NCBI GenBank assembly: GCA_031281155.1
Contig: JAITFT010000015.1
Span: forward strand, 1 to 55,429
DNA: 55,429 nucleotides
Direction of reading: 5' to 3'
Source: Candidatus Fibrimonadaceae bacterium
GTDB lineage: Bacteria; Fibrobacterota; Fibrobacteria; Fibrobacterales; Fibrobacteraceae
The notes under the pieces were generated by a model, which was not told where the DNA came from, ran no database searches, and worked only from the letters and a program-made list of their open reading frames with translations. Below, in pieces: positions 1-8,715 of this stretch (the first letter of the stretch is position 1; every line of letters starts with the position of its first letter). The position numbers and the translations under genes were made by a program.

Positions 1-158
1 AAAGGCAAAATCGGGAAAGGGGGGCTTGGGGTGTTTTCGTTAGGACATAAAAAGACTGGAAGAGGCTATTATACGCAGACTATTGAAAAAAGTAGTTTTT
101 ATATGGGACACTAGTGAGATTTTCTACATTCCTCTTATTCGGCAAGGACACTTTTATT

Positions 159-2798
159 ATGCGATTATCATGGGAAGAAATACAGGCCAACGCCATAGCA
201 TTTTCTAAACGCTGGGCTGGCGTGACCAGCGAAAAGCAGCAAGACCAAGGCTTTATAGAAGCCCTTTTGCGTGTTTTTGGCGTAGAGGATGCCCGCGCCG
301 GTGGCACCTTCCAGGAGAAAACGCAAACCAGCAATAGCACAAAATGGATTGATTATTTATGGAAGGCCAAAATAGCCATTGAGATGAAGTCAAAAGGCGA
401 GAATCTAGATGCTGCGTTTGACCAGCTTAGGCAATATATGATGGGCATCTCCGCAGAAGATGTTCCCGATTTATGGATGGTATCTGATTTTGAAAACATC
501 CGTCTTTCCCGCCGCTCCACCAACGAAACATGGGATTTCAAAACTAAAGAGCTTCGCAAATACATACGCCGTTTTTCCGACATTGCCGGGTACACCACCG
601 AGCGTGTTCGCCCTGATCAGTTGAAGCTTAACGGTAAAGCCGCCGAAAAAATGGCCGATCTGTACGATGCTTTGAAAGCGCATGGCTATGATGGCCACGA
701 CCTCGAAGTATATCTTGTGCGTTTGCTGTTCTGCTTGTTTGCAGGGGACACAGGGATTTTTCCAAAAGGCAATTTTTACTACTACATCAATGATTCCAAA
801 GAGGACGGTAGCGACCTTTCGCACAGGATTTCTGATTTGTTTGAAGTCCTCAATATGCCTGAAGATGTTCGGGCAAAGAAAACGTTGCTTTCTGAAGAAT
901 TGAAGCAATTCCGCTACATAAACGGCGCTTTGTTTGCAGGCCGTCTGCCGCCCGCCAGCTTTGATGCGAAAATGCGGAAACTTCTTTTGGAATGCAGAGA
1001 GTTTGACTGGAGTGAAATTCACCCTGCCATATTCGGATCCATGTTCCAGGGCGTTATGGATAAAAACAAAAGGCGTGAGTTGGGTGCGCATTATACGAGC
1101 GAGGAAAATATCTTAAAGCTGATAAATCCGTTGTTTATGGATGAGCTTTGGCATGAGTTCGACCGCATAAAAACCGACCCATCCGCCCTTGAGCATTTCC
1201 ATGATAAAATTGCCGGGTTGAAATTCCTTGACCCAGCCTGCGGCTGCGGAAATTTTCTGATTGTAACTTATGGAAAGCTGCGTGAATTGGAATTTGAAGT
1301 GCTGAAGATTAAATCTTCTACCCGTCAGATGGTCATAGACATAAGGCCTATGCTCAAGGTGAATGTTGACCAGTTTTACGGCATTGAAGCAGAGGATTTT
1401 CCTTGCCAGATTGCAACCGTTGGCATGTGGCTGATTGATCATCAGATGAACAATCTTGTTGCCGACTATTTCGGTATTCCGTTTGTCCGCCTGCCGCTGA
1501 AAAACAGCGCAGTGATTGTTCACGGAAATGCGTTGCGCATGGATTGGGAGAGCGTTGTGCCGAAGGCGGAATTGAGTTATGTGCTGGGGAATCCGCCGTT
1601 TGTGGGGAACAATAATTTATCTGTCTCACAAAGAGAAGATTTAGCACCATTTTTCCCAAATAACAAAACAATGGATTATGTAACAGCGTGGTACGTGAAA
1701 GCAACTGATTATATGCGTGATACAAATATAAGATGTGCATTTGTATCAACCAATTCAATATCTCAAGGTGAACAAGTGGCATTGTTGTGGAAACCATTAA
1801 TTGAAAAAGGAATCCATATAAATTTCGGCATACCCACATTTAAATGGAGCAATGAAGCAAAAGGCAAGGCAGCGGTACATTGTGTTATTGTAGGATTTGG
1901 TTATCAAAAAAACATACCGAATATAAATCCTTATTTATTTGAAGGGCCTACTATTTTTATTGAAAGTAGAACAAAGCCAATTTGTGATGTACTCGAAATA
2001 CAAAAAGGCAATCAACCAACCGATGGAGGAAATTTAATAATAGAAGCTAATGAATTTGATGATTTTATCAAAAAAGAACCTCTAGCAAAACCATATATCA
2101 AACGTTTGGTAGGGGCACAAGAGTATATAAATAACCTAGATAGGTATTGCCTTTGGTTGGTGGATGCACCTCCTGATGTTTTACGGAAAATGCCGCTTGT
2201 TTTGGAGAGAGTAAAAAGAGTTCGTGAAATGAGGCTTGCAAGTCCAGATAAAGGAACTCAAAAACTTGCAGGAAAGCCAACACTTTTCAGAGAAATTTAT
2301 AATCCTGAAACTTTTATTATTGTGCCATCTGTGTCATCTGAAAAAAGAGAATATGTTCCAATAGGGTTTATGAATAAAGATACGATTGCAACAAATCTTG
2401 TTCTTATAATTCCAAATGCAACTTTATATTACTTTGGCATTCTCACTTCTAGCGTTCATAATGCTTGGATGCGAGCAGTTTGTGGACGACTAAAAAGCGA
2501 TTATCGTTATTCAAAAGATATAGTTTACAATAATTTTCCATGGCCAGAAACTAAAAAAGAACAAGAAGCTGAGATTGAAAAATTAGCACAAGACGTTTTG
2601 AACACAAGGGCAAAATTTCCAGAAAGCTCGCTTGCAGACCTATACGACCCCCTAACTATGCCACCAGAATTGGTTAAAGCACACAAGGAGCTTGATAGGG
2701 CGGTTATGAAGTTGTATGGGTTTGGTAAGGATATGAGTGAGGCTGAGGTTGTGGCGGAGTTGATGGGGAGGTATAGGAGAATTATTGAAGATGTGTAG
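159..2798 (+). CDS. MmeI-like type IIL/IIG restriction-modification enzyme
   Basis: Single-chain restriction endonuclease plus adenine methyltransferase, 879 aa, close to the usual length of MmeI (about 920). An N-terminal PD-(D/E)xK nuclease is seen as D65 followed by E75-M-K77. A SAM-binding motif DPACGCGNF sits near residue 357 and the catalytic NPPF near 477. The C-terminal third should be the target-recognition domain plus a helical end. An upstream in-frame ATG at 114 lies before the promoter -10 (TACATT, 125-130), so ATG 159, which has an AAGGA ten bases upstream, is the better start. Base composition changes inside the gene: the nuclease and methyltransferase core is near 47 percent GC in a sampled stretch, the 1610-2640 part is far more AT-rich. 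The family assignment is firm. Target sequence cannot be read. The first 158 bases of the window hold no other gene I can support. Confidence 0.85.
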   Translation: MRLSWEEIQANAIAFSKRWAGVTSEKQQDQGFIEALLRVFGVEDARAGGTFQEKTQTSNSTKWIDYLWKAKIAIEMKSKGENLDAAFDQLRQYMMGISAEDVPDLWMVSDFENIRLSRRSTNETWDFKTKELRKYIRRFSDIAGYTTERVRPDQLKLNGKAAEKMADLYDALKAHGYDGHDLEVYLVRLLFCLFAGDTGIFPKGNFYYYINDSKEDGSDLSHRISDLFEVLNMPEDVRAKKTLLSEELKQFRYINGALFAGRLPPASFDAKMRKLLLECREFDWSEIHPAIFGSMFQGVMDKNKRRELGAHYTSEENILKLINPLFMDELWHEFDRIKTDPSALEHFHDKIAGLKFLDPACGCGNFLIVTYGKLRELEFEVLKIKSSTRQMVIDIRPMLKVNVDQFYGIEAEDFPCQIATVGMWLIDHQMNNLVADYFGIPFVRLPLKNSAVIVHGNALRMDWESVVPKAELSYVLGNPPFVGNNNLSVSQREDLAPFFPNNKTMDYVTAWYVKATDYMRDTNIRCAFVSTNSISQGEQVALLWKPLIEKGIHINFGIPTFKWSNEAKGKAAVHCVIVGFGYQKNIPNINPYLFEGPTIFIESRTKPICDVLEIQKGNQPTDGGNLIIEANEFDDFIKKEPLAKPYIKRLVGAQEYINNLDRYCLWLVDAPPDVLRKMPLVLERVKRVREMRLASPDKGTQKLAGKPTLFREIYNPETFIIVPSVSSEKREYVPIGFMNKDTIATNLVLIIPNATLYYFGILTSSVHNAWMRAVCGRLKSDYRYSKDIVYNNFPWPETKKEQEAEIEKLAQDVLNTRAKFPESSLADLYDPLTMPPELVKAHKELDRAVMKLYGFGKDMSEAEVVAELMGRYRRIIEDV

Positions 2799-2852
2799 TA
2801 GTATTATAGCTTGCAATAGAAGGTCTTGGACTTTGAAAGAAAATTATTTTTC

Positions 2853-2858
2853 TATATT
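2853..2858 (+). promoter_or_regulatory. Likely -10 box of the AT-rich defence operon
   Basis: TATATT preceded by TTTTC, the -10 context seen throughout the window. It lies about 66 bases before the ATG of the first operon gene, which has its own Shine-Dalgarno AGGAGA at 2909-2914. This operon is therefore expected to have a conventional leader, unlike many genes here. Confidence 0.5.
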
Positions 2859-2924
2859 ATCATTGAAAAAGTTTGATCATATCCTATTTTTGGTTGTCAA
2901 GCATATGCAGGAGAAGATAGTATA

Positions 2925-3875
2925 ATGAAAAGTTTGCTACATAAAACAAATTTGGGCAAATATTACATCGGTCGATGTGAAGATATGATAGGAAAACTTA
3001 ACCTTAAAGGAAAAGTTCAGCTTATTCTCACTTCGCCTCCTTTTCCATTGAATCATAAAAAACAATACGGCAATTTAGAGGGTGAAGAATATCTTAATTG
3101 GTTTTCTAAATTAGCAAAATTATTTTCAAAATTGCTAAAACCAAATGGTTCCATAGTTATTGAAATGGGAAATGCATGGGAACCTAATAGACCTGTACAG
3201 TCATTATTGACTTTTAATTCATTGCTAGCATTTACTAATAGCCCAAAGGCTAAATTAAGACTTTGCCAAGAATTTATTTGCTATAATCCTGCTCGTTTAC
3301 CATCACCAGCTCAATGGGTTACGATAAATAGAATAAGAACCATAGATAGTTTTACTCATATATGGTGGCTGTCTAATTCCGATTACCCAAAAGCAGATAA
3401 TAGAAAAGTCATACGCCCATATAGTAAAAGTATGAAAAATCTTTTAAAAAAACAAACTTTTAATGCGGGCAAACGACCATCACAGCATATAATTAGTAAA
3501 AAAGGCTTCTTAACTGATAATGGCGGTAGTATTAGTCATAATGTACTGGAGTTGGAGGCGAATGAAAATGAGGAACTTCGATATCCCCATTCTATGTTAC
3601 GTTTGGCGAATACAAAATCAAATGATTTTTTTACGAAAGTTTGTAAACAAAGGGGTATAATTCCGCATCCTGCAAGAATGCCACTTGAACTTGCAAGTTT
3701 TTTCATTAATTTTTTGACAGATGAAAAGGATTTAGTTCTTGATCCTTTCGGAGGCAGTAACACTACTGGTTTTTGTGCAGAACAAGCAAATCGTAAATGG
3801 ATTAGCATTGAAGCGGATAGGGAATATGGTGAACAATCAAAAATTCGATTTGAGGAATTATTGAGGAAAAAATAA
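2925..3875 (+). CDS. Site-specific DNA methyltransferase, TSPPF type (beta class)
   Basis: SAM-dependent DNA methyltransferase, 316 aa. The catalytic motif IV TSPPF occurs near residue 37 and the SAM-binding motif DPFGGSNTTG near 275. Motif IV before motif I is the beta-class order (N4-cytosine or N6-adenine). TSPPF is typical of N4-cytosine enzymes such as M.PvuII, but the modified base is inferred. A good Shine-Dalgarno (AGGAGA) supports the ATG. Its stop overlaps the next gene by one base (TAATG), so the two are probably translationally coupled. No endonuclease partner of a classical type II system follows. Instead there are a phosphoribosyltransferase-like protein and an ATPase. Codon use is AT-rich like the downstream genes and unlike the housekeeping genes after 8.7 kb. 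Confidence 0.85.
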   Translation: MKSLLHKTNLGKYYIGRCEDMIGKLNLKGKVQLILTSPPFPLNHKKQYGNLEGEEYLNWFSKLAKLFSKLLKPNGSIVIEMGNAWEPNRPVQSLLTFNSLLAFTNSPKAKLRLCQEFICYNPARLPSPAQWVTINRIRTIDSFTHIWWLSNSDYPKADNRKVIRPYSKSMKNLLKKQTFNAGKRPSQHIISKKGFLTDNGGSISHNVLELEANENEELRYPHSMLRLANTKSNDFFTKVCKQRGIIPHPARMPLELASFFINFLTDEKDLVLDPFGGSNTTGFCAEQANRKWISIEADREYGEQSKIRFEELLRKK

Positions 3876-4852
3876 TGAAAGATTTGCCAGAAAAAGAACT
3901 TCTTATGAATAAGATTATGAAAACTATAGAAATTGCATGGGATATTAGAACTGAACTGCACAAAAAGGATATTGACAATTGGCTGACAAATTTCTCTGGA
4001 CACGCCCTATGCAATAATCCGAATAATGGGCAAGAATTAAGTGACTCTCAAAATCTTGAACAACATATTGCTTTATTTATGTTATGCAATTTTGTGTTTT
4101 ATAGCAAAAATGAAATTAAACGTCTGCTTAAACTAATGTTTGAAAAATACATTCATTCTGTTTTCACAAGGGAGAAAAAGAATACAGCAACTGACGATGA
4201 TATAAATGACTTGTTAAGAGAAACGCAATTTTCGCCGTTAGGTTCTCCTAGTGAAAGTTCGTCATATCTATTATATCATTTTCGCCAAGAAAACGATTTG
4301 TCTAAAAAGAGTTTTAGTGAAAATTTGAATATTAATAAAACGAATGTAGTATTTGTAGATGATTTTTCGATATCCGGTAGTCAAGCTAAAGAGCGTTTTG
4401 AGGAATTTGTTACTAAATGTCAAAAAGAAAAAAAAGATGTTAGCGGTAAATATTTTTATATGCTTTTGATGGTTACTACGGAAGAAGCTATGAAGTTGTT
4501 AACCGAAATACCAAATATGACTGCTTTACCATGTATTATTATGGACAATAAATCAAGAGTATTTTCTGATTCATCTATAGTTTTTGAAGGATATAAAGAG
4601 AAATATAAAACTCAAGCCAAAAAAATGTGCGAATACTATGGAGAAAAATTAATCGACGAAAAGAGTAAAAAAGAAGGCATGAATTCTTTGGGGTTTGGCG
4701 GCGACGGCTATATATTCGGTTCATACTATAATATTCCAAATAATACTTTGCCAATATTTTGGTCTGAACAAAATAATTGGAAGCATTTATTAAAAAGGTA
4801 TGACAAGAAATACGGGGATAATAATTTGATTTTTGGAGGGCGATATGTATAA
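3875..4852 (+). CDS. Phosphoribosyltransferase-like protein (PRTase-CE type)
   Basis: 325 aa, soluble, no signal peptide. Residues 157-170 read VVFVDDFSISGSQ, which matches the PRPP-binding loop of type I phosphoribosyltransferases (hydrophobic strand, two acidic residues, small residues and a TG-like turn, here SG). The rest is helical and not recognisable by eye. From memory, a PRTase-like family (PRTase-CE) has been described in prokaryotic conflict operons next to ORC/CDC6-like ATPases. The next gene is such an ATPase, which supports the call. Substrate and reaction are unknown. It overlaps the methyltransferase stop by one base and the ATPase start by eight bases, so all three are likely co-translated. 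Very AT-rich. Confidence 0.6.
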   Translation: MKDLPEKELLMNKIMKTIEIAWDIRTELHKKDIDNWLTNFSGHALCNNPNNGQELSDSQNLEQHIALFMLCNFVFYSKNEIKRLLKLMFEKYIHSVFTREKKNTATDDDINDLLRETQFSPLGSPSESSSYLLYHFRQENDLSKKSFSENLNINKTNVVFVDDFSISGSQAKERFEEFVTKCQKEKKDVSGKYFYMLLMVTTEEAMKLLTEIPNMTALPCIIMDNKSRVFSDSSIVFEGYKEKYKTQAKKMCEYYGEKLIDEKSKKEGMNSLGFGGDGYIFGSYYNIPNNTLPIFWSEQNNWKHLLKRYDKKYGDNNLIFGGRYV

Positions 4853-6770
4853 TTTTGTAAATCCATTTGCAAGTTGGAATGCAATGAATATGTCTTCTGA
4901 GCAGGTTCTAAAACACTTCATTTCTCCATATGCTTTTTTGGGAATAACAGAGAATGAAATTATCTCAGATACGCAAGCTATAATACTTTCTGGGGTACGT
5001 GGTTGTGGCAAAACAATGCTTATGAAGCAATTTTCTTACAATGTACGAAAATTGATAAGCAATACAGAGTCATATTATGAACATGTAAAAGAAGATAAAT
5101 ATTTGGGAATCTATTTTAGATTAGATGATGACAGGCTATATTCATTAGCCTCATTCAATCTTAAGAATAGTAGTAATTCTGAATATAATATTTTTACTCA
5201 TATTTTTGAATTATCTATCTTTAAAGAATATATAGAGGTAATGACTATTTTCCTTGATGAAGAGAAAAATAAAATATCTGAAGTTGAAATTGTTAAAGAA
5301 TTATTAAGTTTATTTTCGTCAAAGGAAAGGCCAGACATTAGTAACATTGATGATTTACTTGATTTTGTTATACAAGAAATAAATTATGTTTTTGATTTTA
5401 AATCTAGTAAAGCGATTGACATAAATGATGAGATTAAGTTTGAACCAAAATGCGGCTTAATTTGTAATGGGCAACTTATTAATGGATTTGTTAGAGCAAA
5501 AATTTTAGAAAAAATTGATTTAGGAGAAACCAGGATATTGCTTTTTATTGATTCTTTTGAAGAATTTTCAAAAGAACAGCAAAAAGTTATAAATACTATG
5601 ATGCGTTTTTCCAATGCAAGTAGTGTATTTTTGCGAATAGGTATGAGACCGTATGGATTTAAAACTCTTGAAACAATTAATAATGAAGAAGTAAAGTTAG
5701 GGAGAGAATTTAGACCTATAGAATTTAACAACCCACTAGTGTTTAAAGAAGCAGAGTATCTTAAATTTTGTAAAGAAATAGCTCATCAAAGATTATCAAG
5801 CACTGAAATGTTTAAAAAGCATGATATTATAAATATTCTTGGAGAAAGTGAGAGTTTAGTCAATGAAGCGAAGAAAATCGTCAAAAATGGAAAACGGCAT
5901 ATTGAGGCGTATCTAAAAAAAATAAATAAAAAATTTCGAATCGAATTAGATATCGATAAAGTATCTTATCTAAAAGATGATAATCCATTGATTGAAATGA
6001 TATGTTTACGTTTACTTTTAGCCGGCAAAAGCAAAGAATTCGTAGAGAAAGCTCTTAATGATCATAAAGCGAATATAAAAAGTGAAGAAAGTAAAAAGTT
6101 TGCTAACGATTACAATAATAAATATAAACTTTCTTTTGTGTTTGTGCTGTGTTCTATTTATAAAAAAGAAAAGAAAGAATATTATGGCTTTAAGGATTAC
6201 TGTTTGTTATCTTCGGGTATAGTAGGGCAATTCGTTAGACTTTGCTGTATAACCTTTAACTTGGCTTCATTTAAAGGGCGAGAAGATTTAATTGAAGGGA
6301 AAATTTCTTCAGAAATACAAACGGAAGCAGCTTATGTTATGTCTCGTGAAGAGATGGATTACATTAATAGTATACCTGAATTCGGAAGAAAGTTGTCAAT
6401 TTTTATTAAAAATATTGGAAGTGCATTTAGGGCATTACATTCAGAAATAGAAACTAGATACCCGGAAACAAATCTATTTTCAAAAACAACTTTATTGCCA
6501 GAAAATGAGAAGTTGTTAGAAACAGCTCTTAGATGGTCTTTAATCATTAAAAAACCTAATTCTCAAAATATTAACGGAAAAGTAGAAGATATATTCTTGT
6601 TGAATAGAATATTTGCTCCAAATTATAAAATTTCATGTAGAACAAGAGGTGGTTTCAATCCTGTTGTGGTTGATGATAATTATTTCAATAATGATTATAA
6701 AGATCCAAAAGTATTTAAAAATACGGAAGATAATTATTTGACCGAAAATACATTATTTAATTTAGGGTAG
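4845..6770 (+). CDS. ORC/CDC6-like AAA P-loop ATPase
   Basis: 641 aa. Walker A GVRGCGKT at residues 50-57 and Walker B LLFIDSFEE near 231-239 mark an ASCE/AAA ATPase. Overall layout (N-terminal ATPase, then about 400 helical residues) fits the ORC/CDC6-like ATPases found in defence loci. A TTG at 4833 is in frame, but GGAGGG at 4835-4840 lies four bases before ATG 4845 and would be inside the coding region if TTG were used, so ATG is chosen. Likely role, by inference: nucleotide-dependent sensing or DNA loading for the operon. It overlaps the preceding gene by eight bases and is followed after seven bases by the next gene. AT-rich, consistent with horizontal acquisition. Confidence 0.7.
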   Translation: MYNFVNPFASWNAMNMSSEQVLKHFISPYAFLGITENEIISDTQAIILSGVRGCGKTMLMKQFSYNVRKLISNTESYYEHVKEDKYLGIYFRLDDDRLYSLASFNLKNSSNSEYNIFTHIFELSIFKEYIEVMTIFLDEEKNKISEVEIVKELLSLFSSKERPDISNIDDLLDFVIQEINYVFDFKSSKAIDINDEIKFEPKCGLICNGQLINGFVRAKILEKIDLGETRILLFIDSFEEFSKEQQKVINTMMRFSNASSVFLRIGMRPYGFKTLETINNEEVKLGREFRPIEFNNPLVFKEAEYLKFCKEIAHQRLSSTEMFKKHDIINILGESESLVNEAKKIVKNGKRHIEAYLKKINKKFRIELDIDKVSYLKDDNPLIEMICLRLLLAGKSKEFVEKALNDHKANIKSEESKKFANDYNNKYKLSFVFVLCSIYKKEKKEYYGFKDYCLLSSGIVGQFVRLCCITFNLASFKGREDLIEGKISSEIQTEAAYVMSREEMDYINSIPEFGRKLSIFIKNIGSAFRALHSEIETRYPETNLFSKTTLLPENEKLLETALRWSLIIKKPNSQNINGKVEDIFLLNRIFAPNYKISCRTRGGFNPVVVDDNYFNNDYKDPKVFKNTEDNYLTENTLFNLG

Positions 6771-6777
6771 GTTATAT

Positions 6778-7728
6778 ATGAATTATGAAGTATATAGTAT
6801 GAATAAATTAGATGAAACGAACACACAATGCCGTCAGATAAGTTGCTTTATTTTCTTATTTACAGATGAAGAGCGTGCTACTTGTACAAAATCTTGCCTT
6901 GAGAAAAATAAAACAATGCCGCAAAATATTATAATACTCTACTTTAACGATGATGATACAAAAAAAATAGATGAATTATTTTGTATGAACGAAAATTTAC
7001 GAATAGAGAAAATAAAAATTAGCCATCAACTATCGGAAAACTTTTCGCCATATTTGACAAAAATAGCAGAAAAAGTAACTGATATTAAAGAAGTAGGATT
7101 AGATATTACATGTATTCCAATACCATTTTTTGTGCAAATTATTAATTATCTATATAATAACGACAAATCAATCATAGCTTATTATTCTCAACCTAATCAT
7201 TATAGATTAAATGAAATGTATGAATATCTATCGTTGAATGGAGAATTAAAGATAAATCACATCTCTGGTTTTCCTGGTAAAATAGTTAAACGTTCTGAAT
7301 CCGAGAGATTGTTAATTTACCAAATAGGATTTGAAGGTAAAAATATATTCAGACGAATTATAGAGGATATTGAGCCGAAAGAAATTATCCCCTTAAATGG
7401 TTTTCCTGCATTCTTCCCAAAATATAAAGATATTAGCCTTGTAAATAACGATAAAAACTATTATGCTGATGGAAATGACATTTCATTTGCTGAGGCAAAT
7501 AATCCTTTTGATACATTTAATCAACTATTGAAAATATGTAACGAACCGAAAAGTTCAAATTATTGTATTGATATAATGATATCTAGTACAAAGCCAATGG
7601 CTCTTGGAGCTTGTCTATTTGCATTAAAAAATACTAAAAATTCAGTTAGGCTTTTGTTTCCATTTCCTGCCGAATATGAGCCAAAGCAGAGTACAGGTGT
7701 GGGAGCGATATGGGAGTACAAATTGTAA
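6778..7728 (+). CDS. Unrecognised protein with CARF-like TKPM motif
   Basis: 316 aa, soluble. I do not recognise the family with certainty. Residues near 264-280 read MISSTKPMALGACLFAL, resembling the TKPM/TKLM loop and following helix with which CARF-type Rossmannoid domains bind cyclic oligonucleotides. An earlier strand-loop, LDITCIPIPFF near residue 108, may be an equivalent loop in an N-terminal half. The C-terminus is Pro/aromatic-rich. Seven bases separate it from the ATPase stop and 31 bases from the downstream thyX start. By position it is a candidate sensor or effector of the operon. The CARF resemblance is a motif-level observation only. Confidence 0.4.
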   Translation: MNYEVYSMNKLDETNTQCRQISCFIFLFTDEERATCTKSCLEKNKTMPQNIIILYFNDDDTKKIDELFCMNENLRIEKIKISHQLSENFSPYLTKIAEKVTDIKEVGLDITCIPIPFFVQIINYLYNNDKSIIAYYSQPNHYRLNEMYEYLSLNGELKINHISGFPGKIVKRSESERLLIYQIGFEGKNIFRRIIEDIEPKEIIPLNGFPAFFPKYKDISLVNNDKNYYADGNDISFAEANNPFDTFNQLLKICNEPKSSNYCIDIMISSTKPMALGACLFALKNTKNSVRLLFPFPAEYEPKQSTGVGAIWEYKL

Positions 7729-7759
7729 TGAAAAATTATAACTGGAGGTTCACTAAAGT

Positions 7760-8386
7760 ATGAAAGTGATAAACGCATCATTTACGATTATGAGCAATAT
7801 TAATTCGCAAGAATTTCTCAGCAATATTGAGAAATTCGGAAGAGTTTGTTATAAAAGTGAAAATAGCATTACAGCTACATCTGCGAAGTCATTCATTGCT
7901 CGTATTATTAAAAATGGACACGAATCTGTTATAGAACACGAAAAAATTACAGTAAAAATAGTATGCGATAGAGGAGTAAGTCACGAAATAGTAAGACATC
8001 GTATTGCAAGCTATAGCCAAGAAAGTACTCGTTATTGTAATTATTCAAACGATAAATTTGGCAATGAATTAACTTTTATTAAACCTGTTTTTTGGGAAAA
8101 AACTTCTACAGAATATAAAATATGGCGTGAAGAAATGCAAAGAGTTGAAGATAGTTATCTAAAACTTATTTCGCTAAATGTTCCACCAGAACAAGCAAGA
8201 AGTGTACTGCCCAATAGTTTAAAGACTGAAATAGTTGTAACGATGAATTTGCGCGAATGGAGGCATTTTTTCAAATTACGTACATCTAAACGAGCGCATC
8301 CTCAAATGAGAGAGATAAGTATACCATTACTTAATGAAATGAAGGAATTGTTACCTCCAATTTTTGAAGATATTGTCGTTGAATAA
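7760..8386 (+). CDS. thyX: Flavin-dependent thymidylate synthase ThyX
   Basis: Converts dUMP to dTMP using methylene-tetrahydrofolate and FADH2. The 208-aa protein has the ThyX signature RHRIASYSQES starting near residue 80 (RHR-x7-S with following serine/glutamine) and the expected length. GGAGG at 7744-7748 supports ATG 7760. It lies 31 bases after the CARF-like gene on the same strand with the same AT-rich codon use, so it is probably the last gene of the defence-like operon. The alternative is that this is the host housekeeping thyX that the island inserted beside. The base composition argues for shared origin with the upstream genes. Confidence 0.93.
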   Translation: MKVINASFTIMSNINSQEFLSNIEKFGRVCYKSENSITATSAKSFIARIIKNGHESVIEHEKITVKIVCDRGVSHEIVRHRIASYSQESTRYCNYSNDKFGNELTFIKPVFWEKTSTEYKIWREEMQRVEDSYLKLISLNVPPEQARSVLPNSLKTEIVVTMNLREWRHFFKLRTSKRAHPQMREISIPLLNEMKELLPPIFEDIVVE

Positions 8387-8427
8387 ATATTCTCAACTCG
8401 AAAGTCTATTAATCTTATTTTTAAAAC

Positions 8428-8450
8428 TTTACATAAAGAGAGAATGTAAA
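8428..8450. repeat. Perfect 7-bp inverted repeat after thyX
   Basis: TTTACAT and ATGTAAA separated by nine bases, 42 bases after the thyX stop. It could be a weak terminator stem for the operon or an operator. On the plus strand it is followed by an A-run, not a T-run; on the minus strand a T-run follows. Confidence 0.4.
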
Positions 8451-8459
8451 AAATAAAAA

Positions 8460-8577
8460 TGTAGCTTCACCACTGGGGCGTTACGGGGTGTTAGGGAGCG
8501 CAGCGAACCAACCCCGTTCTGAGGGTGGCGGAAAACGCCGCAGGCGGTTGAAGCGAGGGAGAGACTTCTCCCTTTTT
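8460..8577 (+). ncRNA. Candidate structured RNA element with terminator
   Basis: GC-rich insert in very AT-rich surroundings. An outer pairing CTTCACC (8465-8471) with GGTTGAAG (8546-8553) encloses two hairpins: ACGGGGT (8483-8489) with ACCCCGT (8511-8517), and GGCG (8527-8530) with CGCC (8536-8539). A terminator hairpin follows immediately. I do not recognise a named RNA family. It may instead be a dispersed intergenic repeat. No convincing -35/-10 pair is visible upstream. Plus strand is assumed because of the terminator. Confidence 0.4.
8557..8577 (+). terminator. Rho-independent terminator
   Basis: Stem GGGAGA (8557-8562) with TCTCCC (8567-8572), loop GACT, then five T. It would end either the thyX operon transcript or the structured element just upstream. 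Confidence 0.7.
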
Positions 8578-8616
8578 ATATATTACACATAACAAAATGC
8601 AAGCAAGGAGCAAAAA

Positions 8617-8715
8617 ATGAACAATAGCGAAGAATCTGCGGTTGATAATCAAGATTATGACAATGCTGTCAAATATCACAAATTGGGACTTTTCTACCCC
8701 AAACTCCAACCATAG
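8617..8715 (+). CDS. Small 32-aa ORF, possibly a truncated gene
   Basis: ATG at 8617 has AAGGAG seven bases upstream (8605-8610), and the frame runs 32 codons to TAG at 8713-8715. The predicted peptide is acidic at its start and ends YPKLQP. Its last 22 bases overlap the 3' end of the convergent SDR gene, and the base composition changes exactly here. It therefore looks like the 5' stub of a gene cut when the island and flanking genome were joined. No family recognised. It could also be a genuine small protein. Confidence 0.35.
   Translation: MNNSEESAVDNQDYDNAVKYHKLGLFYPKLQP

Noticed and set aside
471-1091. 206-codon open frame on the minus strand
   Set aside because: Antisense to the conserved MmeI-like coding region. 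No recognisable motif.
6778-7728. CRISPR-associated function for the TKPM protein
   Set aside because: No repeat-spacer array or cas gene is visible anywhere in the window, so only a CARF-like resemblance is reported.
8387-8616. Group II intron or retron RNA at the GC-rich element
   Set aside because: No reverse transcriptase gene nearby and no domain V or msr/msd arrangement recognisable.
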